53,769 nucleotides of DNA from Lachnospiraceae bacterium (GTDB lineage: Bacteria > Bacillota > Clostridia > Lachnospirales > Lachnospiraceae). A program made the translations under genes and the position numbers. The stretch spans positions 1-53,769 of the forward strand of contig JAJQHZ010000076.1 in assembly GCA_021199475.1 (NCBI GenBank). Direction: 5' to 3'. How positions within the stretch are numbered: the first letter of the stretch is position 1; each line of letters begins with the position of its first letter. The notes beneath the pieces were generated by a model. The model saw nothing but the letters and a program-made list of their open reading frames with translations, was not told the origin of the DNA and searched no databases. Shown piece after piece: positions 26,463-35,471 of the stretch.

Positions 26463-28775
26463 TTGGCAAATCGAATAAAAAGAGAACGCAGGTTTACGAA
26501 ACGAATGCAAATAAAGCTGTTGGCTGTATTTGCATTCGTTTTGTTGGGTCTGGTGGTTTTGCTGCTTCGCATCGCGCAGATTACCATCACGGAGGGGAAC
26601 AGCTACGCGAAGCAGGTGCTTTCGCAGAATGATTATGACAGCCAGACGCTGTACGCGAGAAGAGGCGAAATCCAGGATACGAATGGGAGGCTGTTGGCGT
26701 ACAGTGAGAAGGTGTACAATCTGGTGATTGACTGTTATGCGATCAATCTGGATCAGGATGAATATCTGGAGCCAACCGTGGAGGTCTTAAGCGAATATTT
26801 TGGTATCAGCGCGACGGATTTGCGGGAGCTGATTACTGCGGACGAGACAAAGGACAGCCAGTATCAGGTACTGGAGGTCAAAGCGGAGGGCGAGGACCAG
26901 TATCTGACGGAGGATGAGAAGGAAGCCTATGAGGACTATATCGACGAGTATGCCGATGTTTCTTCAAAAGAGCTGAGCACGTCGGAAAAAGAGGAAAAAG
27001 AAAAACGGGCACTGGTGACCGGCGTCTGGTTTGAAGAGAAATACATCCGCCATTATCCGCTTGGCTCTCTCGCGAGCAATACCATCGGTTTTGCGAACAG
27101 CCTGGGCGACGGAATCGTCGGGCTCGAAGCATATTACGATGAGCAGCTGCAGGGGACCAACGGACGTATTTTTGGCTACCTGAATGAGGACACAGAATAT
27201 CAGACGAAAACCATCGCACCGGAAAATGGCTACACGCTCGTGACGACACTGGATGTGAACATTCAGCAGATCGTGGAGGATGCCATCGCGGAGTTTGATG
27301 AGACTTACGGCGACGATACGGACGACGGCACTGCAAAGCACGGGGCGGCCAATGTCGGCGTCGTCGTGATGGATCCGAACACCGGCAGCATTCTGGCGAT
27401 GGCGACGAACCAGAGCTATGATCTGAACGACCCGGACAGTGTCATTTATGACTGGTATACACAGCTGGAGATTCAGAACCTGAAGTCTGAGGATGACGAT
27501 GGCTCCGCCTACAATGCGGCACTCTATGACCTCTGGGGAAACTTCTGTGTTTCTGACAGCTATGAGCCGGGGTCTACCTTCAAGCCGATTACCATTGCGT
27601 CTGCGCTGGAGATCGGGGCGATCACGACCAGTGACAGCTTCTACTGCGATGGCGGCGAGTTTATCACGGACACGGAAATTCACTGCGATGTCTATCCCGG
27701 CGCGCACGGGGCAGAGACGCTCGAGGACACGCTCGTGAATTCCTGCAATGACGCCCTGATGCAGATCGCGGCGAAGATGCGCGTGTCAAACTTTATTGAA
27801 TATCAGTCGCTGTTTAATTTTGGCAAAAAGACCGGCATCGACCTTCCGAATGAGTCGACCGGCGTGGTTTATACGAAGGATACGATGAATGAGGTAGAGC
27901 TGGCGACCTGTTCCTTCGGGCAGGGCTTCACCTGCACGATGATACAGGAAATCGCGGCATTTTCCGCGGTCATCAACGGCGGTTATTACTATCAGCCTCA
28001 CGTTGTGGACAAGATTCTGGATGAAGACGGTTCCATCGTAAAGGACAATTCGCAGCTGCTCTTAAAGCAGATCATTTCCTCTTCGACCTCGGATACTCTG
28101 AAGCAGTATCTGGAAAGCGTCGTAGAGGAAGGTACCGGACAGGCATCGCGCGTGCCGGGCTACCGCGTCGGCGGAAAGACCGGTACGGCTGAGAAAATCG
28201 ATTCAACGACCGGCGAGCGCGCGGACGGGCTGTATCTGGTTTCCTTTATCGGAGCGGCTCCGATCAATGATCCGGAGGTCGTGATTTATGTGGTTGTCGA
28301 TGAGCCGAATGTGGAGAATCAGGCGAGCAGCAGCTACGCGCAGAAAATCTTTCAGAGCATCGCGCTGGAGGTGCTTCCGTACATGGGGATTCAGGCGACC
28401 GAAGAGATCACCGATTCTCTGCTGGCGGAGCTGGGGCTGACGCAGGAGGACGTAGAAGATGTGGAAACGGTAGACAGCATCGATACCTTCCAGGCGTTTG
28501 ATTCCTATGGAAACCTGTACAGCGACGCCTGCGTAGTGGACGGACAGGTCGTGGACAGCAGTGGAAATGCGATCGCAGGCGCTTACGTGGACGAGGACGG
28601 TACCGTATATGACGGTTATATGAATGAGGTATACGTCATCGAGAGCGATGAAGTGGAGGAATCGGTTGCGTCCAATCCGGATATGGCCACGCCGCCGGAC
28701 GAGAACTCTGCGGATGATTCCGGTTCGACCGTTGCGGATCTGACCGACATCGCGGAGGAGGAAGAGGAGGAATAA
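26463..28775 (+). CDS. Class B penicillin-binding protein (FtsI/PBP2-like), TTG start
   Basis: Septal transpeptidase cross-linking peptidoglycan. A membrane anchor (about residues 19-40) is followed by a dimerisation domain and a transpeptidase domain with STFK near residue 370, SCN near 427 and KTG near 572. The frame starts at TTG 26463 after AGGTGA, giving MANRIKRE; no better start is near. After the enzyme comes a ~140-residue acidic C-terminal extension. Its segment FDSYGN...GYMNEV (28497-28631) closely matches the tail of DivIB encoded 10 kb away. Total 770 residues. Confidence 0.92.
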   Translation: MANRIKRERRFTKRMQIKLLAVFAFVLLGLVVLLLRIAQITITEGNSYAKQVLSQNDYDSQTLYARRGEIQDTNGRLLAYSEKVYNLVIDCYAINLDQDEYLEPTVEVLSEYFGISATDLRELITADETKDSQYQVLEVKAEGEDQYLTEDEKEAYEDYIDEYADVSSKELSTSEKEEKEKRALVTGVWFEEKYIRHYPLGSLASNTIGFANSLGDGIVGLEAYYDEQLQGTNGRIFGYLNEDTEYQTKTIAPENGYTLVTTLDVNIQQIVEDAIAEFDETYGDDTDDGTAKHGAANVGVVVMDPNTGSILAMATNQSYDLNDPDSVIYDWYTQLEIQNLKSEDDDGSAYNAALYDLWGNFCVSDSYEPGSTFKPITIASALEIGAITTSDSFYCDGGEFITDTEIHCDVYPGAHGAETLEDTLVNSCNDALMQIAAKMRVSNFIEYQSLFNFGKKTGIDLPNESTGVVYTKDTMNEVELATCSFGQGFTCTMIQEIAAFSAVINGGYYYQPHVVDKILDEDGSIVKDNSQLLLKQIISSSTSDTLKQYLESVVEEGTGQASRVPGYRVGGKTGTAEKIDSTTGERADGLYLVSFIGAAPINDPEVVIYVVVDEPNVENQASSSYAQKIFQSIALEVLPYMGIQATEEITDSLLAELGLTQEDVEDVETVDSIDTFQAFDSYGNLYSDACVVDGQVVDSSGNAIAGAYVDEDGTVYDGYMNEVYVIESDEVEESVASNPDMATPPDENSADDSGSTVADLTDIAEEEEEE

Positions 28776-28957
28776 AGCTTCGTCCATACTCGTTTAGCGA
28801 GTACGGACATATGATACAAGGAAAGCCGCTGGCAAAAGACTGACATGACACGGATGAAATCTGAATAGACTATAGAAACGATGCGTGGTTGTCCGGCGGC
28901 TGGAATCATTTCACAGACCGGGCGGTCTGCGCGGATATTTCGGACGGATGCTTTTGT

Positions 28958-30880
28958 ATGCAGAAAACAAGACCGTTTCACCGAAGAAAAATTCTGCTGA
29001 TTTTTATCTGCTTTTTGCTGCTGCTGCTTTTTCTGGCGGGACGGCTGGCGTATCTGATGATTGCCAGATCCGGGTATTATACGGAGCTGGCGGATGATCT
29101 GCACGAGCGTGAACGCTCCATCAAGGCCGCCCGCGGGCGGATTCTGGACCGCAACGGCACCATTCTCGCGGACAACCGCACCGTCTGTACCATTTCTGTG
29201 ATCCACAGCCAGATTACGGATGCAGAAGAGGTCATTCGGGTGCTGTGTGAGGAGCTCGGGATGGAGGAAGATACCGTCCGGGCGCGCGTGGAGAAGAACA
29301 GCTCCATTGAGCGGATCAAAAGCAATGTCGACAAGGAAACCGGCGACCGGATCCGCAGCTGCGGCCTGGACGGCGTCAAGGTTGATGAGGATTATAAACG
29401 ATACTATCCCTTTGAAAGCCTGGCATCGAAGGTGCTCGGCTTTACCGGGGCGGACAATCAGGGCATTATCGGTCTGGAGGTTCGCTACGAGGAGGTCCTC
29501 GCGGGGACGCCGGGGACGATCCTGACGGTCACGGACGCGCGGGGGATTGAGATCGAGGATACGGCGGAGATGCGCATCGAGCCGGTTGCCGGAAACGATC
29601 TGGTGATCAGCCTGGATGCCAATATCCAGCAATATGTGGAGCAGGCGGCGTACAAGGTTTTGGAGGAGAAGCAGGCGGACAGCGTATCCATCATCGTGAT
29701 GAACCCGCAGAATGGGGAGCTCTATGCGATGACGAATGTGCCGGAATTTGACCTGAACGATCCGTATACACTTAGCGAGCGGTATCTTACAATCAATAAT
29801 GGGGAAGAGCGGAATGATTCCGCTTCGACAGAAGAGTCAGGCGAAGAAGCGGCTTCGGATGGCGCGCTTACGGGTGAGGAGCTGCAGAATGCATTGAACC
29901 AGATGTGGCGCAATGGCTGCATCAATGATACCTATGAGCCTGGCTCGACATTTAAGATTATTACGGCTGCGGCCGGGCTGGAGGAAGGCGTCGTGACTCT
30001 GGAGGACTCCTTTTACTGTCCCGGCTATAAGCTTGTGGACGACCGGCGGATCCGCTGCCATAAGACTGTGGGACACGGCTCGGAGACCTTCCTTGAGGCG
30101 GCGCAGAATTCCTGCAATCCGGTCTTTATTGAGGTTGGCCTTCGCCTCGGCGTGGATAATTATTTCAAGTATTTCAATCAGTTTGGATTAAATGGGAAAA
30201 CCGGGATCGACCTGCCCGGAGAAGCGGCGACGATTATGCACAAGAAGGAAAATGTCGGGCAGGTGGAGCTCGCCACGATTTCCTTTGGGCAGTCCTTTCA
30301 GATCACACCGATTCAGCTGATTACGACGGCTTCCTCGATCGTAAATGGCGGAATCCGGATCACTCCGCATTTTGCGGTAAGCGAAAAATCAGAGGATGGC
30401 ACGCTTTTGAAGGTATATCAGTATGCGGCTGCGGACGGGGCCGGGTCAGATACAGGCAGTCTTCAACCGGATGACTCCGGAAACGCAGGAGCTGGAACAG
30501 CTTCGGATACGGGCGTCACCGGCGGAGAGCGGATTCTCTCGGAGGAGACCTCCGCGACGATGCGCTATCTGCTCGAACAGGTCGTGGACGGAGGCTCCGG
30601 TAAAAATGCCTATATCGAGGGATACCGGATTGGCGGCAAGACCGCGACCTCGGAGACGCTTCCGCGCGGCCAGGGGAAATACATCTCCTCGTTCGTCGGC
30701 TTCGCCCCGGCGGACGACCCGCAGGTCATCTGCCTGTGCGTTATCAATAATCCGCAGGGCACCTACTATGGCGGCACCATCGCCGCGCCGGTTGTGAAGG
30801 ATATTTTCGAAAACATTCTGCCGTACCTGGGAATTGAGAAAGCCAAGACGGAGACCACGGAGACGGAGGCAGCCGGGTAA
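28958..30880 (+). CDS. Second class B PBP (SpoVD/FtsI-like) with KTA motif
   Basis: Paralogous membrane transpeptidase of 640 residues: membrane anchor (about residues 9-30), dimerisation domain, transpeptidase domain with STFK near residue 330, SCN (SCNPVF), and GGKTATSE where the third motif is KTA instead of KTG. There is no PASTA domain. Two Gly/Ser/Asp-rich inserts (about 29795-29880 and 30430-30540) break up the catalytic domain. Start choice: ATG 28958 gives a short basic N-terminus before the anchor, although its ribosome site is weak; the frame is open from 28889. Could serve in division or in spore cortex synthesis. Confidence 0.88.
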   Translation: MQKTRPFHRRKILLIFICFLLLLLFLAGRLAYLMIARSGYYTELADDLHERERSIKAARGRILDRNGTILADNRTVCTISVIHSQITDAEEVIRVLCEELGMEEDTVRARVEKNSSIERIKSNVDKETGDRIRSCGLDGVKVDEDYKRYYPFESLASKVLGFTGADNQGIIGLEVRYEEVLAGTPGTILTVTDARGIEIEDTAEMRIEPVAGNDLVISLDANIQQYVEQAAYKVLEEKQADSVSIIVMNPQNGELYAMTNVPEFDLNDPYTLSERYLTINNGEERNDSASTEESGEEAASDGALTGEELQNALNQMWRNGCINDTYEPGSTFKIITAAAGLEEGVVTLEDSFYCPGYKLVDDRRIRCHKTVGHGSETFLEAAQNSCNPVFIEVGLRLGVDNYFKYFNQFGLNGKTGIDLPGEAATIMHKKENVGQVELATISFGQSFQITPIQLITTASSIVNGGIRITPHFAVSEKSEDGTLLKVYQYAAADGAGSDTGSLQPDDSGNAGAGTASDTGVTGGERILSEETSATMRYLLEQVVDGGSGKNAYIEGYRIGGKTATSETLPRGQGKYISSFVGFAPADDPQVICLCVINNPQGTYYGGTIAAPVVKDIFENILPYLGIEKAKTETTETEAAG

Positions 30881-30984
30881 CGGGCCGCTGTGGGGGAGAC
30901 TGTCCGGTTACTTACTTTGCAGCAGACCCTTCGTTTACACCGGTCGGTGGTTGCAATCCGCACGTATCTGTGGTAAAAAAGAGA

Positions 30985-31158
30985 TTGCGGGACAGGAAAA
31001 GGAGAGCCGCGCATGCAGAACCGCCATTCGGCGATGCGCGTCCTGCATAAAATGCGATGCAGGACAGGATAGGAGAGCCGCGCCATTTAAAGTTCGTGCT
31101 GAAGCACGAAGGCGCGGCCTGTATCCCGCATCCAAAAACGATGCGGGATATGTAAAGG
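30985..31158. repeat. Second copy of the multi-hairpin element, before mraY
   Basis: Hairpins GTCCTGCAT/ATGCAGGAC (31040-31065), GCCGCGCC/GGCGCGGC enclosing TTCGTGC-TGAA-GCACGAA (31077-31118) and ATCCCGCAT/ATGCGGGAT (31123-31149), ending at the mraY ribosome site. An extra partial unit (31006-31040) folds as CGCGCAT/ATGCGCG. Compared with the prpC copy, several base pairs change on both sides of the stem. Confidence 0.85.
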
Positions 31159-31169
31159 AGGAGAACAGC

Positions 31170-32156
31170 ATGAACATGAATCCGGATATTTTTATTCCAT
31201 TATTCGCGGCCTTTCTGGTCAGCGTAATTTTAAGCCCGTTTGTCATTCCGTTTTTGCGGAAGCTGAAGGTCGGACAGACCGAGCGGGAGGAGGGGGTACA
31301 GTCCCACCTGAAAAAAGTCGGCACGCCGACGATGGGCGGAGTGATTATGCTGATCAGCATTGTAATCATTTCGCTGTTTTACGTTGGACGCTATCCGCGC
31401 ATCATTCCGGTGCTGTTTCTGACGCTTGGCTTCGGACTCATCGGATTTCTTGACGATTATCTGAAGGTCGTGATGCACCGCTCCGACGGTCTGTACCCGA
31501 AGCAGAAAATGCTCGGGCAGATTATTGTGACGACGATCTTTATCGTCTATATCTGGAACATGGACAGCTCCTGCCTGGAGCTGATTATCCCGTTTAGCGG
31601 CGGGAACGTGATCACCGCAGATTCGTTCGGCGGCCTGTTCCGGTATCTTTGCATTCCGCTTGCGTATTTTGCAATCATCGGAACGGTCAATGGCGTCAAT
31701 TTCACCGACGGGCTGGACGGGCTCGCCAGCAGTGTGACTTTGATGGTAGCGATTTTCTTTACAGCAGCGTCGATGATTCTCGGCGGAGGGATTGAGCCCA
31801 TCACCGCGGCGGTGGCGGGAGCGCTTCTCGGATTCCTGCTGTTCAATGTGTATCCGGCGCAGGTCTTTATGGGCGATACCGGCTCACTGGCGCTCGGCGG
31901 ATTTGTGGCGGGCAGCGCGTATCTGCTGAAGCTGCCGATTTTCATTCTGATCGTCGGACTGATTTATTTAATCGAGGTGCTGTCGGTAATCATTCAGGTC
32001 ACTTATTTCAAAGTGACCGGCGGCAAGCGGTTCTTCAAGATGGCGCCGATTCACCACCATTTTGAGCTGTGCGGGTGGTCGGAGACCCGGATTGTGACGG
32101 TCTTTGCGGTCGTGACCGCATTTCTGTGCATTCTGGCACTTTACGCGCTGGGGTAA
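31170..32156 (+). CDS. mraY: Phospho-MurNAc-pentapeptide transferase
   Basis: Polytopic membrane enzyme making lipid I from UDP-MurNAc-pentapeptide and undecaprenyl phosphate. Motifs KVGTPTMGG, FLDDYLK, NFTDGLDGLA near residue 180 and the His-rich MAPIHHHFE are present. About ten membrane segments in 328 residues. ATG 31170 has AAAGGAGGAG upstream; the open frame reaching back to 30834 is the repeat leader and not protein. The 3' end is tandemly repeated downstream. Confidence 0.95.
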   Translation: MNMNPDIFIPLFAAFLVSVILSPFVIPFLRKLKVGQTEREEGVQSHLKKVGTPTMGGVIMLISIVIISLFYVGRYPRIIPVLFLTLGFGLIGFLDDYLKVVMHRSDGLYPKQKMLGQIIVTTIFIVYIWNMDSSCLELIIPFSGGNVITADSFGGLFRYLCIPLAYFAIIGTVNGVNFTDGLDGLASSVTLMVAIFFTAASMILGGGIEPITAAVAGALLGFLLFNVYPAQVFMGDTGSLALGGFVAGSAYLLKLPIFILIVGLIYLIEVLSVIIQVTYFKVTGGKRFFKMAPIHHHFELCGWSETRIVTVFAVVTAFLCILALYALG

Positions 32157-32260
32157 TGTGCTGTGAGATCTCTGCCGCATTCCGGCGCTCTTTGTGCTGG
32201 GTAATGTGCTGTGAGATTTCCGTTGCATTCTGGCGTTTTACGCGCTGGGTGATATTGTGA
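32128..32260. repeat. Tandem ~49-bp copies of the mraY 3' end
   Basis: Units begin GCATTCTGGC (32128, inside mraY), GCATTCCGGC (32177) and GCATTCTGGC (32225), each continuing to GCGCTGGGTAATGTGCTGTG or a variant. The stop codon of mraY lies in unit 1 and is kept in unit 2. Confidence 0.8.
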
Positions 32261-32343
32261 TTCGGGCGACAAAAGGGTTATGATACGATGGATTGCTGCG
32301 TGCCTCGCACTCTTGCAATCCTGGCAGGAGAGGAGTTAAGGAC

Positions 32344-33915
32344 ATGGATTTGAAAAACAGCCGCGTGCTGGTATTTGGCGCGGGAAAAAGCGGGATTGCC
32401 GCCGCAAAGCTGCTGCTTGGCGTTCCGGCAGCTTCTGTTATTTTGTATGATGGGAATGAGAATCTGGAGGCCGGAGAGCTTCGGGGAAAAATCCTGGAAG
32501 CTTTTTCCGGGAAGAAGGCCGGAAAAGCTTCTGACGGAGAAACCGATCAGCGGGCAGCATCCTGTGCGGCGCGGCTGCAGATCATTCTGGGCGAGCTGCC
32601 GGTCGTGGAAGTTCTGGATCCGGCAGAAGGGGAGCCCTTCACGGTCGACGGCCCTGCGGGCAGGAGTTCGATTGATCTGGCGATCCTGAGCCCGGGAGTG
32701 CCGACGGATCTGCCGCTGGTCGCCAGGATGCGGGAATGCCATGTGCGTATCTGGGGTGAGGTCGAGCTTGCCTGGGAGTGCGGCCGGGGCGATGTGCTCG
32801 CCGTCACAGGAACCAATGGAAAGACGACGACAACGAGTCTGCTCGGTGAGATTATGAGAGACTACGCGGAAAGCAGTGACACAGCGCAGCAGCTGGCTGC
32901 GGAGGGCTCTTCCGCAGGGGATGCTACACGACGCAATGATATGCAAAGCACTGATACGCGGAGCGTATTTGTTGTGGGCAACATCGGCAATCCCTACACG
33001 GATGCAGCGCCGCTGATGACGGATCGCTCCATCACAGTCGCTGAGATTTCGAGTTTTCAGCTGGAGACCATCGAGCGGTTTGCACCGAAGGTGAGCGCGA
33101 TTCTGAACATCACGCCGGATCATCTCAACCGCCATCATACGATGGAGGAATACATATGCGTCAAGGAGCGGATCACCCGGAATCAGGGCCCGGCGGATAC
33201 CTGTGTTCTCAACTATGAGGACGAAATCCTGCGGGAGTTTGGAAAGACGCTTCAGACCCGGGTCATTTACTTCAGCAGTCTGCATAAACTGGATAAGGGA
33301 ATGTATCTTGATGGCGAGAATATCTGCTACAGCGATGGGGAGACCGTGACGGTGCTCTGTTCGACAAAGGAATTGAACATCCTCGGCCGCCACAATCATG
33401 AGAACGTCATGGCCGCGGCGGCGATGGCGCATGCGTATGGCGTACCGTTCGCAGAAATTCGCAAAACCGTCTGCGCATTTCAGGCTGTGGAGCACCGGAT
33501 TGAGTATGTGACCGAAAAGCACGGCGTTGTTTATTACAATGACTCGAAGGGAACCAATCCGGATGCCGCGATCAAGGGGATTCAGGCGATGGACCGCCCG
33601 ACCCTGTTGATTGGCGGCGGGTATGACAAGAACTCTTCCTACGAAGAATGGATCCGCGCATTTGATGGGAAGGTAAAATATCTGGTTCTGATCGGACAGA
33701 CGAGGGAAAAAATCGCCGACGCAGCCGCAGCCTGCGGCTTTGAAAACTGCATCCTGAAGGATTCTCTGGAGGATGCGGTAGCGTTTTGCGCATCCCATGC
33801 CGAGCGCGGGGACGCGGTGCTGCTCTCGCCCGCATGCGCCAGCTGGGGCATGTTTCCGAATTATGAGGTGCGGGGCAGGCGATTTAAGGAGCTTGTAAAC
33901 GCACTGGAAGGATAA
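32344..33915 (+). CDS. murD: UDP-MurNAc-L-alanine:D-glutamate ligase
   Basis: Mur ligase adding D-glutamate. ATG 32344 gives MDLKNSRVLVFGAGKSG. The ATP loop GTNGKTTTT lies near residue 157, far later than in typical MurD, and YNDSKGTNPDA marks the C-terminal half. Total 523 residues against about 450 usual. The excess comes from extra residues in the N-terminal domain (around 32500-32570) and a Ser/Ala/Asp-rich insert after the P-loop helix (about 32860-32960). Confidence 0.93.
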   Translation: MDLKNSRVLVFGAGKSGIAAAKLLLGVPAASVILYDGNENLEAGELRGKILEAFSGKKAGKASDGETDQRAASCAARLQIILGELPVVEVLDPAEGEPFTVDGPAGRSSIDLAILSPGVPTDLPLVARMRECHVRIWGEVELAWECGRGDVLAVTGTNGKTTTTSLLGEIMRDYAESSDTAQQLAAEGSSAGDATRRNDMQSTDTRSVFVVGNIGNPYTDAAPLMTDRSITVAEISSFQLETIERFAPKVSAILNITPDHLNRHHTMEEYICVKERITRNQGPADTCVLNYEDEILREFGKTLQTRVIYFSSLHKLDKGMYLDGENICYSDGETVTVLCSTKELNILGRHNHENVMAAAAMAHAYGVPFAEIRKTVCAFQAVEHRIEYVTEKHGVVYYNDSKGTNPDAAIKGIQAMDRPTLLIGGGYDKNSSYEEWIRAFDGKVKYLVLIGQTREKIADAAAACGFENCILKDSLEDAVAFCASHAERGDAVLLSPACASWGMFPNYEVRGRRFKELVNALEG

Positions 33916-33929
33916 GACCGCGGGAAATG

Positions 33930-34068
33930 GCGCGGAAAAGTGGCGTAAAAATGCACCGGAAAAATGGCACGGAAAAATGTCAAAAATGTCATAAGAAAAT
34001 ATCGCAGAAAAATGCCATAGAAAGATGCTATAGAAAAATGCCATAGAAAAATGCTGCAGAAAACGATC
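33930..34068. repeat. Degenerate ~17-bp repeats between murD and ftsW
   Basis: About eight copies of ATAGAAAAATGCC-like units (for example AGAAAAATGCCATAGAAA) fill this gap of 274 bp. No gene is visible in it. Confidence 0.75.
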
Positions 34069-34189
34069 GCAGGCGAAAAAACGATATAAAACCGGCAGGC
34101 AGAACGTACAAGTGATTATGACAGGAGCTGCCGGAATGGGAAAAGGATTGCAGGGTACGCCGAAATCATAGGTTGGATGAGGTGATTTT

Positions 34190-35431
34190 CTGGACAGACA
34201 GAATTCGGGAACGGCCGATGGCCTGCTTCTTCTCGCGGTCCTGGTTCTCTGCGGCTTTGGTCTTCTGGTTCTCTACAGCTCCAGTGCATACAATGGGCAG
34301 GTGCGGTTCGGCGATTCGGCTTATTATTTTAAGAAGCAATTGCTTGCCATGACGCTCGGACTGGCTGCCATGGCCGGAATGTCTCAGGTCGATTACCATG
34401 TGCTTGGACGATTTTCCGGTGTGGGATATCTTCTGTCGCTTGCTCTTTCCGGTGCGGTGCTGCTGTTCGGAGACGCCTACAATGGATCCAGACGCTGGCT
34501 TTCCATCGGCCCGCTCTCCTTTCAGCCCTCGGAATATGCGAAGCCGGCAGTTATTTTACTGCTGGCCGGCATCATCAGCCGCGCATCGCGGCGGCGCCGC
34601 AGCCCGGAACATCAAGAACGCCGGTATGCTTCATATCGGGCGGTTAAAGGGAACTCCGACACCGGAAGACGTTCGGTTTTATCTGCCGGGCATCCGCTCA
34701 CCGGGGCAGCCGGGCGCTCATCCGGCGTCGCGATGATTGCACTGGTATTTCTGGCGGTGCTTCCCATCGTTGCTCTGGTGGGGACCAACAATCTTTCCAC
34801 GGCGGTCATTATTCTCGGGATTGCGGTCATCATGATTTTTGTTTCCAGTCCGCGTTATCTGCCGTTTTTGGGAATCATTGCCGCGGGAGTCGGATTTCTT
34901 GCGGTTTTTCTGAGCCTGGAATCCTATCGCCTGGAGCGGCTTGCCATCTGGCGGAATCCGGAATTGTACGAAAAGGGCTACCAGACGATGCAGGGGCTGT
35001 ACGCGATTGGCTCCGGAGGTCTGTTCGGGCTTGGATTCGGGAAGGGACTGCAGAAGCTGGGCTTCGTGCCGGAAGCGCAGAACGATATGATTTTTTCCGT
35101 TATCTGCGAAGAGATGGGGCTCGTCGGAGCGGTTCTACTGATTTTTCTGTTTCTGCTCCTGCCCTGGCGTTTTATGGTAATCGCGACCCATGCGCCGGAT
35201 CTGTTCGGCTCTCTGATTGCGGCCGGCATTATGGGGCATATTGCGATTCAGGTCATTCTGAATATTGCGGTGGTGACTAATACCATCCCGAATACCGGCA
35301 TTACGCTGCCGTTTATCAGCTACGGCGGTACATCCATGTGCTTCCTGCTTGCGGAGATGGGGATGGCCCTTTCGGTGAGCCGGTTCTGCAGATATCCGGG
35401 AAAACGCCGCGTGCAGCACAAACAGGAATGA
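34190..35431 (+). CDS. ftsW: SEDS-family glycosyltransferase FtsW/SpoVE, probable CTG start
   Basis: Membrane glycosyltransferase polymerising lipid II with its partner PBP. The first ATG in frame (34301) would cut off the first membrane segment (LLLLAVLVLCGFGLLVLYSSS). The frame is open only back to the stop at 34178. CTG at 34190, with AGGTG five bases upstream, is the best start and yields 413 residues. Conserved parts include NGSRRWLSIGPLSFQPSE and ISYGGTSM near the C-terminus. A basic/Ser insert (about 34580-34730) sits in a loop after QPSEYAKPAVILLL. Confidence 0.88.
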   Translation: MDRQNSGTADGLLLLAVLVLCGFGLLVLYSSSAYNGQVRFGDSAYYFKKQLLAMTLGLAAMAGMSQVDYHVLGRFSGVGYLLSLALSGAVLLFGDAYNGSRRWLSIGPLSFQPSEYAKPAVILLLAGIISRASRRRRSPEHQERRYASYRAVKGNSDTGRRSVLSAGHPLTGAAGRSSGVAMIALVFLAVLPIVALVGTNNLSTAVIILGIAVIMIFVSSPRYLPFLGIIAAGVGFLAVFLSLESYRLERLAIWRNPELYEKGYQTMQGLYAIGSGGLFGLGFGKGLQKLGFVPEAQNDMIFSVICEEMGLVGAVLLIFLFLLLPWRFMVIATHAPDLFGSLIAAGIMGHIAIQVILNIAVVTNTIPNTGITLPFISYGGTSMCFLLAEMGMALSVSRFCRYPGKRRVQHKQE

Positions 35432-35471
35432 CTGTGCATATATTGAGAAAAAGGGCGCGGAGGGCGACCGC

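Noticed and set aside
32278-34044. 588-residue open frame antisense to murD
   Set aside because: Shadow of murD and of the repeat gap; composition is Arg/His/Cys-rich without domains.
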